Origin: Paraburkholderia phenazinium | Lineage (GTDB): Bacteria; Pseudomonadota; Gammaproteobacteria; Burkholderiales; Burkholderiaceae | Direction: 5' to 3' | Assembly (NCBI RefSeq): GCF_900141745.1 | Contig: NZ_FSRM01000002.1 | Span: 2,418,001-2,482,000 of the forward strand | DNA length: 64,000 bases | Shown: in pieces, positions 6,827 to 16,019 of the stretch | Layout: each line of letters opens with the position of its first letter | Numbering within the stretch: position 1 is the stretch's first letter | Notes under the pieces: generated by a model | Told to the model about the DNA's origin: nothing | Databases searched by the model: none | What the model saw: only the letters and a program-made list of their open reading frames with translations | Translations under genes and position numbers: made by a program

Positions 6827-9448
6827 ATGAAACTACGGGGTTTGACGCTCGCCATCCAACGAATCGTTTGGGCAGAAGTGGCGCTAACAGCTGCATGTGG
6901 TGTACCGGCATACGCGCAGAGCCAACCGGCGGCCGCTACCGCAGATGCGGCATCCGCAACGGCGGCGAAACCGGCAACTGCGACTTCGGCATCTTCGCCG
7001 GCGGCCACGTCCGGCAATGTGAAGCAGCTGCAAAAGTTCGAGGTTACCGGTTCGCTGATCCGCAGTTCGGACAAGACGGGCTTCAATCAGGTCCAGACGA
7101 TTTCGCAGAAAGACATCGAGGACAGCGGCTCCACGACGGTCGCCGACTACCTGCGTACGACAACCGCCAACTCGGCAAGCAGCTGGAGCGAGGGCACGTC
7201 CGCGAGCTTTGCCCCGGGCGGCGCGGGGATCGCGCTGCGCGGCATGAGCGAAAAATACACGCTGGTGTTGGTCGACGGCCAGCGCGTCGCGCCCTTTGCC
7301 TTTGCAGTCAACGGCACCGATACCTTCTTCGATCTGAACACGTTGCCGACGAACATGATCGACCGCATCGAGATCGTTAAGACCGGCGCAGTTTCGCAAT
7401 ACGGCTCGGACGCAATCGCCGGCGTGGTCAACATCATCACGAAGAAGGATTTCCAGGGGCTGCAACTCGACGGCAGCATTGGCGGTGCCCAGCACGGCGG
7501 TGCAGGAACGACGAACTTCAGCGTGCTCGGTGGCTTCGGCAATCTGACGTCGGACGGCTTCAACGTGACAGCCGCGGCGAGCTACTACCGCTCGAGCGGC
7601 ATCACCATGGCCGAGCGGGACATCACCAGCGACCAGGACTACTCCAGCAAGAACGGCGGCTTCTTCTCGCAGCCCGCCTCCTTCTGGAACACGGCTACCG
7701 GCACCCAGGCGCTGAGCGATTGCGCGGCATCGGGTGGCACCGTGACGTCGGCGGCAAACAACCTCGCGACCCAAGGGTCCGGCACGGTGTGTTCGCGCAA
7801 TGGTGCAAGTGCTGAGTCCATCGAGCCCGAAACCCAGCGCAGCAGTGTCAAGGTCCATGCCGACTTCAAGATCAACGACACCACGCAGGCGTATGCCGAC
7901 GTGTGGGAGAGCTACAACACCACCAAAACGGATCTGGGCCTCGCCGGGTTCAGTGATGGAGATAACCTGGGTACTTCACTCTACGAGGTAAATGGAGTTG
8001 TCTCGCCGTTTCCCGCTACAGTGGGCGGAACGGGACTAACCTATGTCTTCCCGACCGAGCAATCGGTGACGACGGTCTCGAACTTCTACCGCCTCTCGAC
8101 CGGGGTGAAGGGCACCATCAGCACAGACAAGTTCGGCGACTGGGATTGGAATACGTCATACGGCCACTCGCAAAGCGAAGTGTCCAACGCGTACGGCAAT
8201 CAGATCAATGCCTCCGTGCTGTCAAGCTATCTCAGCAGCGTAACGCAGAGCACGTTTAGTTCGTCGACCCTCAATTCGTTGCCGGGCCTGTTTGGCACGT
8301 CTTACGATCAGGCTATTTCGAAGCTCGATGTGCTCGATGCGACGATCTCCACGGCGAATCTGTTCTCGCTGCCGGCAGGCGATGTGGGTCTTGGCTTTGG
8401 TGCGCAGTTCCAGCATCAGAGCGAATATATCGGCGCGGGCTCTACGGAATATCTGAACCCGCTCACGCAGGCGGTGGATGGCGAACGCAATGTTGCGGCG
8501 GTCTACTACCAGATCGACATTCCGTTGCTGCGTGGCCTGACCTTCAGCCAGTCGGGACGCTACGACCATTACAACGATTTCGGCGGCGCCTTCTCGCCAC
8601 GCTTTGCACTGCGTTACCAGCCAGTTTCGGCTCTGACGATGTATACGTCTTATAATCGCGGCTTCCGCGCACCGACACTGGTCGAAACGTCTGAAAAGGC
8701 GAGCCTCGGCTACCAGACCGTCGACGGCAAGGATGTCTACGAAAATTCAGTCGGCAATCCGAACCTGCAACCTGAACGCACGAAGAACTACAACATCGGC
8801 TTTGAGTTGTCGCCGGCCCGCAATACCGACATTGGCTTCGACTGGTACAAGATCGACGTGACCAATGTGATCGGTCAGGAGAGCATCGCGGCGCTGGTTG
8901 CTGCTGATCCGAACGCGACGGTCTACAACGTAACCTACGAAAACCTTGCCTATCTGCATACGGATGGTTTCGAAGGGACGTTCAAGCAGGCGTTGCCGAC
9001 AAGTATCGGTACGTTCACGCTGTCCGGCGACTGGGCGTACGTGTGGCACTTCGTTATGCCTAACGACGGCGTCGCCGACGATTATGCCGGCAACAATGGC
9101 GCAATCGACACGGTGTTCGGTGCATCGTTCCCGCGGTGGAGGGGCAACACGCAGTTGAGCTGGGCTTTCCACAAGTGGACGACCACGCTGAGCTGGCAGT
9201 TCACCGGTCCGTACGCACAAGCGATTGTTGCCGGATCGCCTGCTGTGGGATCGTATAGCCAGTTCAATATCTACACGAGCTACAGTGGCTTCAAACACTG
9301 GACGCTGTACGCGGGCATCGACAACATTTTCAACCACAAGCCGCCGTACGACCCGGTGTGGCAGTACGAAGCCCGGGGCTACTATGACACCTCGCTTTAC
9401 ACGTATGTTGGCCTATATGGCCAGGTTGGCGCGACGTACAAGTTCTGA
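6827..9448 (+). CDS. TonB-dependent outer-membrane receptor
   Basis: 873 aa. A signal region ends near AYAQS (residue ~31), followed by an Ala/Thr-rich linker (~32-62), a TonB-box-like LQKFEVTGS and the plug domain (QTISQKDIEDSGSTTVADYL; IEIVKTGAVSQYGSDAIAGV near 185, the typical plug end). The rest is a beta-barrel, including the YNRGFRAPTLVE and NPNLQPERTKNYNIGFELSP motifs and a terminal aromatic (TYKF). It should import a ligand across the outer membrane using TonB energy; the substrate cannot be read from the sequence. AGAAGGG precedes the ATG. There is no coupled importer next to it, so the partner system is elsewhere. Confidence 0.93.
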   Translation: MKLRGLTLAIQRIVWAEVALTAACGVPAYAQSQPAAATADAASATAAKPATATSASSPAATSGNVKQLQKFEVTGSLIRSSDKTGFNQVQTISQKDIEDSGSTTVADYLRTTTANSASSWSEGTSASFAPGGAGIALRGMSEKYTLVLVDGQRVAPFAFAVNGTDTFFDLNTLPTNMIDRIEIVKTGAVSQYGSDAIAGVVNIITKKDFQGLQLDGSIGGAQHGGAGTTNFSVLGGFGNLTSDGFNVTAAASYYRSSGITMAERDITSDQDYSSKNGGFFSQPASFWNTATGTQALSDCAASGGTVTSAANNLATQGSGTVCSRNGASAESIEPETQRSSVKVHADFKINDTTQAYADVWESYNTTKTDLGLAGFSDGDNLGTSLYEVNGVVSPFPATVGGTGLTYVFPTEQSVTTVSNFYRLSTGVKGTISTDKFGDWDWNTSYGHSQSEVSNAYGNQINASVLSSYLSSVTQSTFSSSTLNSLPGLFGTSYDQAISKLDVLDATISTANLFSLPAGDVGLGFGAQFQHQSEYIGAGSTEYLNPLTQAVDGERNVAAVYYQIDIPLLRGLTFSQSGRYDHYNDFGGAFSPRFALRYQPVSALTMYTSYNRGFRAPTLVETSEKASLGYQTVDGKDVYENSVGNPNLQPERTKNYNIGFELSPARNTDIGFDWYKIDVTNVIGQESIAALVAADPNATVYNVTYENLAYLHTDGFEGTFKQALPTSIGTFTLSGDWAYVWHFVMPNDGVADDYAGNNGAIDTVFGASFPRWRGNTQLSWAFHKWTTTLSWQFTGPYAQAIVAGSPAVGSYSQFNIYTSYSGFKHWTLYAGIDNIFNHKPPYDPVWQYEARGYYDTSLYTYVGLYGQVGATYKF

Positions 9449-9763
9449 TGCCTGAGTAGCACAGTTGTTCAAGCGCCCGCGCCGGTCCCTTGCAATGGGA
9501 CTGGCGCGGGCGCGTTTTCGTTTGTGACGCAGCACACGGCGCCGTGCCTCAGCCCACCGCACGTAGGGGTCGGGTAACGGCTTATTTCCTGCGGAAACCT
9601 TTCGTAAGCACTCGCGTCCTACGGCCTTTTCTTCGCGCCTAGATAGCGCCCAAGCCGACTATTCTGCCCTCACGCGACCTGCATCGTTCTGTTTATGCCA
9701 GCTTGCGCCAGGGAACGCATGCCGCGCGCCCCAATCCGACACTTTCCTCGTACAGGGTTAGTC
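9449..9763. other. Intergenic region after the TonB receptor
   Basis: 315 bp without a gene. It starts with the strong terminator of the receptor (9473-9520); beyond that I see no repeat or recognisable RNA, only the promoter region expected for the LprI-like gene. Confidence 0.6.
9473..9520 (+). terminator. Strong rho-independent terminator of the TonB receptor
   Basis: GCGCCCGCGCC-GGTCCC pairs with GGGACT-GGCGCGGGCGC with one G-T pair, leaving a short loop (TTGCAAT), and is followed by GTTTTCGTTT. It starts 25 bp after the receptor stop codon. Confidence 0.85.
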
Positions 9764-10273
9764 ATGTCTACATCGAAAACTGCTTTTCCATTTGTTACCC
9801 GACTCCTTGCAGATTCCTCGCCGACGCTGTCGCTCTGCGTGCTGGCGGTCTGCGCGACGCTGGCTGGCAACGCGTCGGCTGCGAGCTTTCATTGCAGCAC
9901 CAGGTCTTCGGCTTCCGAGAAGATCGTCTGCGCCGACCCGGAGCTATCCAGCCTCGACGATCGTCTCGCGGTGAGCTATCAACGCGCACGGGATACGAGT
10001 CCCGACCCGCGTTCGGTGGAGACTGCGCGGATCCAGCAATGGCTCTGGCGTCAGCACAACTGTACCGACAAGGCATGCGTGCTGAACTGGTATCAACGTC
10101 GTATCGCCGAACTGGATGCAGACTACGAGCAAGGCAAACAGGCTCAGCACGATGCCTTTGAAGCGGCGCTGGTCGACCAGAAGCTGGTCCCCTCCGCGGC
10201 GGACGCCGTCAGGCAGTTGAAGAATGAGTCGATCGTGGCGACCGCCCAGGGCGCGAACCCGGCGACGAAGTGA
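9764..10273 (+). CDS. LprI-like (DUF1311) secreted protein
   Basis: 169 aa. A long N-terminal hydrophobic stretch (SLCVLAVCATLAGNASAASF, ~25-44) is a signal peptide. The mature part has the LprI/DUF1311 pattern: paired cysteines in FHCSTRSSASEKIVCADPEL, then SLDDRLAVSYQRAR, then the WLWRQHNCTDKACVLNWYQR segment with two more cysteines. Proteins of this family include the lysozyme inhibitor LprI, but most members are uncharacterised. The ATG at 9764 places the signal peptide correctly; the frame is open 23 codons further upstream. Confidence 0.8.
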   Translation: MSTSKTAFPFVTRLLADSSPTLSLCVLAVCATLAGNASAASFHCSTRSSASEKIVCADPELSSLDDRLAVSYQRARDTSPDPRSVETARIQQWLWRQHNCTDKACVLNWYQRRIAELDADYEQGKQAQHDAFEAALVDQKLVPSAADAVRQLKNESIVATAQGANPATK

Positions 10274-10315
10274 GTTTCTTCGAAACACGGCGCGGCGAAC
10301 TGAGGATAACTACGT

Positions 10316-10534
10316 ATGCGCCAAGGGCCATCGGTAAGGCTGATCGTTTCAATAGAGGAAGGGCCGCTAGATAGCGTTGGCGGTATTGTCGAGCTCGGCG
10401 GGCGCAAAGTCGGCGTCTGGTATTACGACGCGATGGAAAGCATCGTCGTGACGCGGGCCTTCCGCAACAAGGTAGTGATTGGAAGCGCGGCCGAGGTGGT
10501 CTCGCAGTTGCGCCGGCTCGCCATCCGGCGTTGA
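10316..10534 (+). CDS. Small hypothetical protein
   Basis: 72 aa (begins MRQGPSVRLIVSIEEGPL), with no signal peptide or membrane span. GAGG stands ~10 nt before the ATG and it lies 42 bp after the LprI-like gene in the same direction. The second half has the high-GC third positions of the neighbours (VVTRAFRNKVVIGSAAEVVS). I do not recognise the family. A frame on the other strand (10367-10750) overlaps it and is judged a shadow. Confidence 0.45.
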   Translation: MRQGPSVRLIVSIEEGPLDSVGGIVELGGRKVGVWYYDAMESIVVTRAFRNKVVIGSAAEVVSQLRRLAIRR

Positions 10535-10567
10535 TAAGGCAGGGCGCTTCGCGCTCTTGCCACCGAA

Positions 10568-10596
10568 CGACACCAGCGTCTGACACGCTGGTGTCG
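10568..10596. terminator. 12-bp perfect stem-loop after the small ORF
   Basis: CGACACCAGCGT (10568-10579) pairs perfectly with ACGCTGGTGTCG (10585-10596) around a 5-base loop, 33 bp after the stop codon. There is no clear T tract, so termination is likely but not certain. Confidence 0.5.
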
Positions 10597-10801
10597 ACCC
10601 ATTCCCGTCGGTAAGCCTCTCAGGCGCATATAGCGCCGCTACGCGATCTTCAGCATCGCGTGGATCAATCCTTTGTCGAGAATGATGGACGCTTTCGACA
10701 ATGCGACACAAATCTCCACAAACGACCGATAGATCGCGGAGTTTGTTCAATCTAATATTAATTCAAATTTCCATGTAGAAACCTTTCGGCATGCAGAGCA
10801 A

Positions 10802-11662
10802 ATGATACAAACCGCTGAATCGTTTGCGAATTCGGTACCGGTAGTGATGTATCACCATGTTTCATCGTCTGGCGGACCGCTCACCCTATCGCCGGAGAAC
10901 TTCGAGTCGCAGATAAAGTGGCTGGCGAACAACGGCTATATCACGCTGACCGCAGATGAATTTGCGCGCTTCCTGCGCGGGGCGCCGATGCCTCGGAGAT
11001 CGGTCTTGCTGACGTTCGATGACGGTTATCTGGACAACTACATTTACGCCCATCCCATCCTTTTGCGTTACGGATTCAACGCGGTCATGTTTCTGGTGAC
11101 GGGCCGCGTGCATGACGGCGCGTTTCGCAGCATCGACGCGCTGCGTGCGGAACCGGCGCACACACATCAGGCGTGCGAGCACCTGGTTCGCAACGGCCGC
11201 GCGGACGAGGTGACCGTACGCTGGAGCGAGGTGGAGATAATGCGCGCAGCAGGCACGTTCGAATTTCATAGTCATACGCATAGCCATCTTCGCTGGGACG
11301 TGCTGTGCGATGACGCTATCGGAAAGTATCAGCAAATCAGGGCGGACATCGAACAGTCGAAAGCGATCCTGACAAAGCGTCTCGGCGCAGGTTCGCAACA
11401 CCTGTGCTGGCCCGAAGGCTATTTCGACGCCGACTATATCGACGCCGCTAAAGCAGCGGGATTCGAATACCTCTACACGACACGGAATCTGCGACGCAAC
11501 GTAGCGGGTAGCGACACCTTGCGGATTCACCGCCTGGCCGATAACGGCAGGGGCGCGGATTGGCTCGCAAAGAAACTGCGGCGTTACCAGGATCCATTGT
11601 GGGGCGGGGCGTATTACTGGTTCAAACGCGCCAGACAATTCCGGTGCGAAGCGTGGTTATGA
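10802..11662 (+). CDS. Polysaccharide deacetylase (NodB domain)
   Basis: 286 aa cytoplasmic-looking carbohydrate esterase family 4 protein. VPVVMYHHVS near residue 13, the catalytic/metal motif SVLLTFDDGYLDN near 65 and the metal-binding FHSHTHSHLRWD near 158 are all present. It should remove acetyl (or formyl) groups from an amino sugar in a surface polysaccharide or lipid-linked glycan. Its stop overlaps the start of the glycosyltransferase (ATGA), so the two are co-translated. Similar deacetylase-glycosyltransferase pairs occur in LPS-core regions of Burkholderia relatives. Confidence 0.88.
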   Translation: MIQTAESFANSVPVVMYHHVSSSGGPLTLSPENFESQIKWLANNGYITLTADEFARFLRGAPMPRRSVLLTFDDGYLDNYIYAHPILLRYGFNAVMFLVTGRVHDGAFRSIDALRAEPAHTHQACEHLVRNGRADEVTVRWSEVEIMRAAGTFEFHSHTHSHLRWDVLCDDAIGKYQQIRADIEQSKAILTKRLGAGSQHLCWPEGYFDADYIDAAKAAGFEYLYTTRNLRRNVAGSDTLRIHRLADNGRGADWLAKKLRRYQDPLWGGAYYWFKRARQFRCEAWL

Positions 11663-12834
11663 AAATCCTCTACACCAATTTTCACGCAGGCGACGGTGGC
11701 GGACACACCACCTACATCCTCACCTTGGCGGCGGCGCTTGCGGAGCGCCATCACGTGACGGTTGCGGCGCCGGGCTCGAGTCGCCTCTATTCAAGTGCGA
11801 AAGTGATCCCCGGCGTCGAAGCGATTGCGCTCGAGTTTCGTAACAGACTGGGCGCCATGGTCGGAACGGGCTGGCGCTTGCGGCAACTGATCGAAAAGAG
11901 CGGCTTCGACATCATTCACGTCAACGGTTCAGCGGATCACCGGATCGCGATGCTGGCGACGCTGGGATTGAAACGCACCCGGCCTTGCATCGTCTTCACC
12001 AAGCACAACGATTTGCCTGTGAGCGGCTTGAGCACCTGGTTCAAAGGGAAGCTTGCGACCGATTCGGTGATCTGCGTATCCGACTACACGCGCCGGCACC
12101 TCGCGAAAACCGTGTATGACACGAAGGCGGTGTCGGTCGTGCATCACGGTATCGATCTGCGCCGCTTTGCGCCGGTCGCAAGCGGCGTAAGCGAGCGGCT
12201 TCGCAGACGCTGGGGTACGGCGATCCCAGACGGAGCGTTGGTGGTCGGCAGTATCGCGGGCACGGACGATAACAAGGGCTGGCTGCATATGGTCGAGGCA
12301 GTCGCATTGCTGCCTCCGGCACAACGCGAACGGATTCGCGTGGTCTTGGGGGGGCGGACGCCCAATGCACAACAACGAGCCAGGGTCGGTGCATTAGGCA
12401 TGGCGGGCCTGTTGATCTGCACGGGCTTACTGCGCGACGTGCGGCCCCTGGTGGCAGCATTCGATGTGGGTTTTGTGCTGTCACGGCGTGAAACCTTGTC
12501 GTTCGCTTGCCGGGAGATGATGGCGATGGGCAAGCCTGTGATCGTGTCGGACTCGGGCGGCCTGCCGGAAAATATCGAAGCGGGCGTAAGCGGGTGGATC
12601 GTCGGACCTCACGAGCACGAACGGATTGCGCAACTGTTGATGCGCCTGCTCGACAACCGGCTTGAGGTCACGCTTGCGGGCATGGCGGCGCGTGCGAGAA
12701 GCGTGGCGCAATTCTCGCTGCAGGATTTCGCTGACCGAACCGAGGTGGTCTACCAGGAGAGCCTTGCTAGAATGCGGCCTTGGGCAGGCAGCGGCGGCGT
12801 GGCGAAATGGAAGGTCCAGCGCCACTCGGGCTGA
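11659..12834 (+). CDS. Glycosyltransferase family 4
   Basis: 391 aa with the two-Rossmann GT-B fold: N-terminal LYTNFHAGDGGGHTTYI acceptor-side loop, the hinge-following GTDDNKGWLHMVEAV near residue 195 and the nucleotide-sugar EX7E region ETLSFACREMMAMGKP near 278, followed by VIVSDSGGLPE. It transfers a sugar, probably to LPS or another envelope glycan. The ATG at 11659 overlaps the deacetylase stop and begins exactly at the conserved MKILYTN start. The frame is open 33 codons upstream inside the deacetylase gene. Confidence 0.88.
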   Translation: MKILYTNFHAGDGGGHTTYILTLAAALAERHHVTVAAPGSSRLYSSAKVIPGVEAIALEFRNRLGAMVGTGWRLRQLIEKSGFDIIHVNGSADHRIAMLATLGLKRTRPCIVFTKHNDLPVSGLSTWFKGKLATDSVICVSDYTRRHLAKTVYDTKAVSVVHHGIDLRRFAPVASGVSERLRRRWGTAIPDGALVVGSIAGTDDNKGWLHMVEAVALLPPAQRERIRVVLGGRTPNAQQRARVGALGMAGLLICTGLLRDVRPLVAAFDVGFVLSRRETLSFACREMMAMGKPVIVSDSGGLPENIEAGVSGWIVGPHEHERIAQLLMRLLDNRLEVTLAGMAARARSVAQFSLQDFADRTEVVYQESLARMRPWAGSGGVAKWKVQRHSG

Positions 12835-13193
12835 CCTGCGGTGGAGGTAGCCTTAAACCTCAGATCACCCAGGGCTCTCACATGGAACAGATCGTCTTTT
12901 CATGCGCTGCCCTCAAACGCATCCATTCACGACATGGACTATAGTGTCATCGGCATGCGCATGAGCGGTCATGTCGCCATGTCAGTTATGCCGGCTTGCA
13001 ACCGTAAGGTCTGCAACATCCGTCACGCTTATCTGCTGGATTACTTGCTGAATAACCGGTTGAACAGGTTCGATGCGGTATGACTACGTGACGTAGAAAG
13101 AAAAACTGCCAAAGGGTTGCGTCATGCACCCGCACGGCAAGTTGGAGACAATCGGTGTCCGGCACGATCAACCGATAACAAGGAGGTGATTTA
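12835..13193. other. Gap before the NHL-repeat gene
   Basis: About 360 bp with no defensible gene; an 80-codon frame at 12841-13083 has no Shine-Dalgarno sequence and no recognisable domain. The right end carries the exceptional ribosome binding site of the next gene. Confidence 0.6.
13180..13190 (+). promoter_or_regulatory. Near-complete anti-16S Shine-Dalgarno sequence
   Basis: AAGGAGGTGAT lies three bases before the ATG at 13194. It matches the full complement of the 16S rRNA 3' end, much longer than the 4-5 base matches before other genes here, and argues for strong translation of the NHL protein. Confidence 0.75.
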
Positions 13194-14351
13194 ATGAACC
13201 ACCGTCATTCGGAATCCTGTCCATGCTGCGGGGATCTGCAGCAACGTGCCGTCACGCGGCGCCGCTTCCTGGCGCTGGCAGGCGAGGGTGCAGCAGCGCT
13301 TGCCCTGATGCCTCGCTTTGGCTATGCGGAAACGGAAACCACGGTTCCGACCATCGCTTACGACTCGGTTCCTGACCCGGTGAAGTTGCCGATCGACATG
13401 TACTTCGGCGAGTGCTCGGGCGTAGCGCTCAATTCTAAAGGCCACATTTTCGTACTGTCGCGCGGCAATACCAGCGGGCCGGCTTACGCGGCGGCAGCGA
13501 CCCAGTTGCTTGAGTTCGCACCGAACGGCCGCTTTATCCGTGAGATTGGACGCAACCTGTATGCGTGGTCGTTCGCGCACTCCGTCAAGGTCGATGTTCA
13601 CGACAATATCTGGGTGACGGACAAAGGTTCGGACATGGTGATCAAGTTCACCCCGGAAGGACGCGTTGCGATGGTGTTCGGCCGCAAACAGGAAGCGGCC
13701 GACGAAGAAACCGGTCCGCTCAAGCATCCGAACCCGCCGCTACCGGCCGAGCCAGGCCGCTTCCGGCAGGTGACAGACGTGGCGTGGGATGCTGCCGGCA
13801 ATACGTATATCAGCGACGGCTATATCAACTCGCGCGTCGCCAAGGTCGACAAGGACGGCAACTGGCTCAAGTCGTGGGGCGAGCGCGGCACGGGTCCAGG
13901 CCAGTTCCATACACCGCATAGCATCGCGTTAGACGCGAACGGCAGCGTCTATGTGGCCGATCGCAGCAACCGGCGTGTTCAGGTGTTCGACGGCGAAGGT
14001 AACTTCCAGCGCCAGTTCACCATCGACGTGCCAGTGCCGCCGAATGCAAGGCCCGCTATCGGCTATGCACCCGATGAAGCGGCCATCGCCGCGGGCACCT
14101 TCGCCCCAGGCTCGCCCTGGACAATCGCCATTTCACCGGGTCCTGATCAGGTGATGTACTGTTCCGATGCCTTTCCTGGCCGCATCTACAAGCTCACGCT
14201 CGACGGCAAGGTGCTGGGCGTGCTCGGTGAGTCCGGCAAGCAACTGAAGCAGTTCGGCTGGATTCACCAGATGGCTTGCCCATCGGAAAACACGCTGTTC
14301 GTCGCCGAGTTGTTGAACTGGCGCGTGCAGAAGCTCGTGCTGCATGCCTGA
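13194..14351 (+). CDS. Tat-exported NHL-repeat (six-bladed beta-propeller) protein
   Basis: 385 aa. A twin-arginine signal TRRRFLALAGEGAAALAL lies at ~22-40, preceded by a short cysteine-rich head (ESCPCCGDLQ), so it should be folded in the cytoplasm and exported. The rest holds NHL-type blades, for example SGVALNSKGHIFVLSRGN, VKVDVHDNIWVTDKGSDMV, TDVAWDAAGNTYISDGYINS and HSIALDANGSVYVADRSNRR. The layout resembles the peptidyl-alpha-hydroxyglycine alpha-amidating lyase-like propellers, but catalytic function is unproven. It is a single gene with a very strong ribosome binding site. Confidence 0.82.
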   Translation: MNHRHSESCPCCGDLQQRAVTRRRFLALAGEGAAALALMPRFGYAETETTVPTIAYDSVPDPVKLPIDMYFGECSGVALNSKGHIFVLSRGNTSGPAYAAAATQLLEFAPNGRFIREIGRNLYAWSFAHSVKVDVHDNIWVTDKGSDMVIKFTPEGRVAMVFGRKQEAADEETGPLKHPNPPLPAEPGRFRQVTDVAWDAAGNTYISDGYINSRVAKVDKDGNWLKSWGERGTGPGQFHTPHSIALDANGSVYVADRSNRRVQVFDGEGNFQRQFTIDVPVPPNARPAIGYAPDEAAIAAGTFAPGSPWTIAISPGPDQVMYCSDAFPGRIYKLTLDGKVLGVLGESGKQLKQFGWIHQMACPSENTLFVAELLNWRVQKLVLHA

Positions 14352-14405
14352 GCGAACGTGGGCTCGGCCTTCGCATGGGGCAGATGCATTGCTCCGTGCA
14401 GCTGA

Positions 14406-14445
14406 CGCTAAAGCCAAAGCTAAGGCTAAAGCGCAGGCTTTAGCG
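14406..14445. terminator. Inverted repeat between the convergent NHL and AraC genes
   Basis: CGCTAAAGCC (14406-14415) and GGCTTTAGCG (14436-14445) are perfect complements. The right arm lies in the last codons of the AraC gene. Several GCTAAAGC-like units lie between. It is placed to end transcription from both sides. Confidence 0.5.
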
Positions 14446-15277
14446 CCGCATAGGCGCCAGGCGTGATGCCGTAAGCGCGCTTAAAGACGCGGTTAAGGTG
14501 ACTTTGATCGTAAAAGCCCGCGCTCACAGCTGCCTCCGCCGCGCTGCTTCCGGCCACGAGCAATTGCTTGGCGGCCATCAACCGCACCTGGTTCGCGTAC
14601 GCGTGAGGTGGCAGCCCGTATTCCTTACAGAACGCGCGTATCAGGTGATAGCGGCTAAGGTTGGCCACTTCCGCCAGTTCGTCGATCGGGATATCGCGCG
14701 CATATTCAGCGCTGATGTAATCGCGCACGCGTGCCATTTTCTGCGTGTCGCGGCCCAGTTCGGTGACGACGGGTTTGGGCTGACCATAGCGGCCAAACAG
14801 CATGCCCATTGCCGCCCACCAGTTCGCTTGACGTTCCATTAGCGGCGCAGGGCAGTTCTCGTCGAGACTTGCATGCGCTTTCAACAGCAGCCGGCACAAC
14901 TGCGGGTCGCAGTAAAGTCCTGGCGGGATGGTCAAGGGCCGGTCGCTGCGTGAGTCGTCGCTAAAGACGGCGCTTAGTGCCGCGAGTCCCTGCATATCGA
15001 GGTAAATCGCGCGGTAGTGCCACGCCTTGTTCTCCCAGACCACACCGCAATGGTATTCGCCGGGGCCGAACACCCACACGGTGCCGGCCCCGGATACGTC
15101 GCTGCCGGTGCGCGTGCGGCATTGGCCTGCGCCGAACTCGGTCATCACGATCACGAGCTCGTCGTGCATATGGCGCTCGAACTCGTGTGCGCCGTAACGC
15201 GCGGTAGCGAGCGCCGCGCCCTCGAGCGCACCGTCTCGCCAGTAAACGACTTCCTTGCCCAAGCTACCGTCTGGCAT
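14426..15277 (-). CDS. AraC-family transcriptional regulator
   Basis: 283 aa. The N-terminal half is a cupin-type ligand domain (AHEFERHMHDELVIVMTEFG near 30; WVFGPGEYHCG near 66). The C-terminal ~100 residues are the double HTH: DIPIDELAEVANLSRYHLIR and AAEAAVSAGFYDQSHLNRVF followed by YGITPGAYA, the canonical AraC signature. The ATG at 15277 has AAGGA eight bases upstream and lies 10 bp after the alaX stop, so the two genes form an operon. The frame is open 17 codons further up inside alaX, which I do not use. The inducer is unknown. Confidence 0.9.
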   Translation of the reverse strand: MPDGSLGKEVVYWRDGALEGAALATARYGAHEFERHMHDELVIVMTEFGAGQCRTRTGSDVSGAGTVWVFGPGEYHCGVVWENKAWHYRAIYLDMQGLAALSAVFSDDSRSDRPLTIPPGLYCDPQLCRLLLKAHASLDENCPAPLMERQANWWAAMGMLFGRYGQPKPVVTELGRDTQKMARVRDYISAEYARDIPIDELAEVANLSRYHLIRAFCKEYGLPPHAYANQVRLMAAKQLLVAGSSAAEAAVSAGFYDQSHLNRVFKRAYGITPGAYAALKPAL

Positions 15278-15287
15278 GACTGCTTCC

Positions 15288-16019
15288 TTAAAATACCAGG
15301 TTATCCTCTGTAAGTTCGATCCGGACACGGCGATTGCGGCGGCCTTTGTTCTCGATCTTCGTCATCCGTATCGCACGCGACTGCCCGGTGTTCGTCAGAT
15401 GTGTCCCTCCACACGCCTGCTGGTCGAGCCCATCAATCTCGACGATCCGGATCGTTCCGTCCGGCGTGGGCGGAGGCGCGACCGAGAGGCTGCGGATCAG
15501 TCCAGGCGTTGCCTGGGCGTCGCGCAGGCCGACGTAGCTGGCGCGAACCTCCAGAGCCTGGCGAATCACGTCGTTGAGCGGCCCTTCGAGCGATCGCAAG
15601 GCGTCGTTATCCGCTTCAGGCAGATCGAAGTCCATGCGCGCGCTGCCGTCTGCGTTGATCTGCGCACCGGTCACCAGTGCGCCGGCGAACTGCTGGTACA
15701 CGAGCGCGTTCAGGATGTGGGTCGCGGTATGGAGTTGTGCAAGCGTGGCGCGCCGCGGCGCGTCGATCGAGACGTGCAGCTCGCCCGCCAGTTCAATCGA
15801 CGTATCGAGCTGATGCCAGTACTGGCCGTCTTCCACGGAAACACCAACAATGCGCGCCATGCCATGGGCATGTTGGAGTGTTGCGGTGTCGCAGACCTGG
15901 CCGCCGCCACCGGGATGAAGTGCCGAGCGTGACAGCAGCACCGCACCAGGACGGGCGTCGACTACGCTGGCGTCGAACTCGAGCAGATCGGGCTGCTCGT
16001 GGCAAAGATAATGAGGCAT
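15288..16019 (-). CDS. AlaX-type alanyl-tRNA editing hydrolase
   Basis: 243 aa, the size of AlaX-M proteins, which deacylate mischarged Ser-tRNA(Ala) or Gly-tRNA(Ala) in trans. The zinc-binding set is complete: H97 and H101 in LHTATHIL and C203 and H207 in CGGTH. The glycine-rich SALHPGGGGQ loop (~33-40) of the editing domain is also present. The start at 16019 (MPHYLCHEQPD) gives the family length; the open frame continues far upstream without homology. Pairing with an AraC regulator 10 bp downstream is unusual for a translation-quality gene. Confidence 0.9.
   Translation of the reverse strand: MPHYLCHEQPDLLEFDASVVDARPGAVLLSRSALHPGGGGQVCDTATLQHAHGMARIVGVSVEDGQYWHQLDTSIELAGELHVSIDAPRRATLAQLHTATHILNALVYQQFAGALVTGAQINADGSARMDFDLPEADNDALRSLEGPLNDVIRQALEVRASYVGLRDAQATPGLIRSLSVAPPPTPDGTIRIVEIDGLDQQACGGTHLTNTGQSRAIRMTKIENKGRRNRRVRIELTEDNLVF

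Noticed and set aside
12841..13083. 80-codon frame before the NHL gene
   Set aside because: No ribosome binding site and mixed codon use; region better read as leader/promoter DNA.
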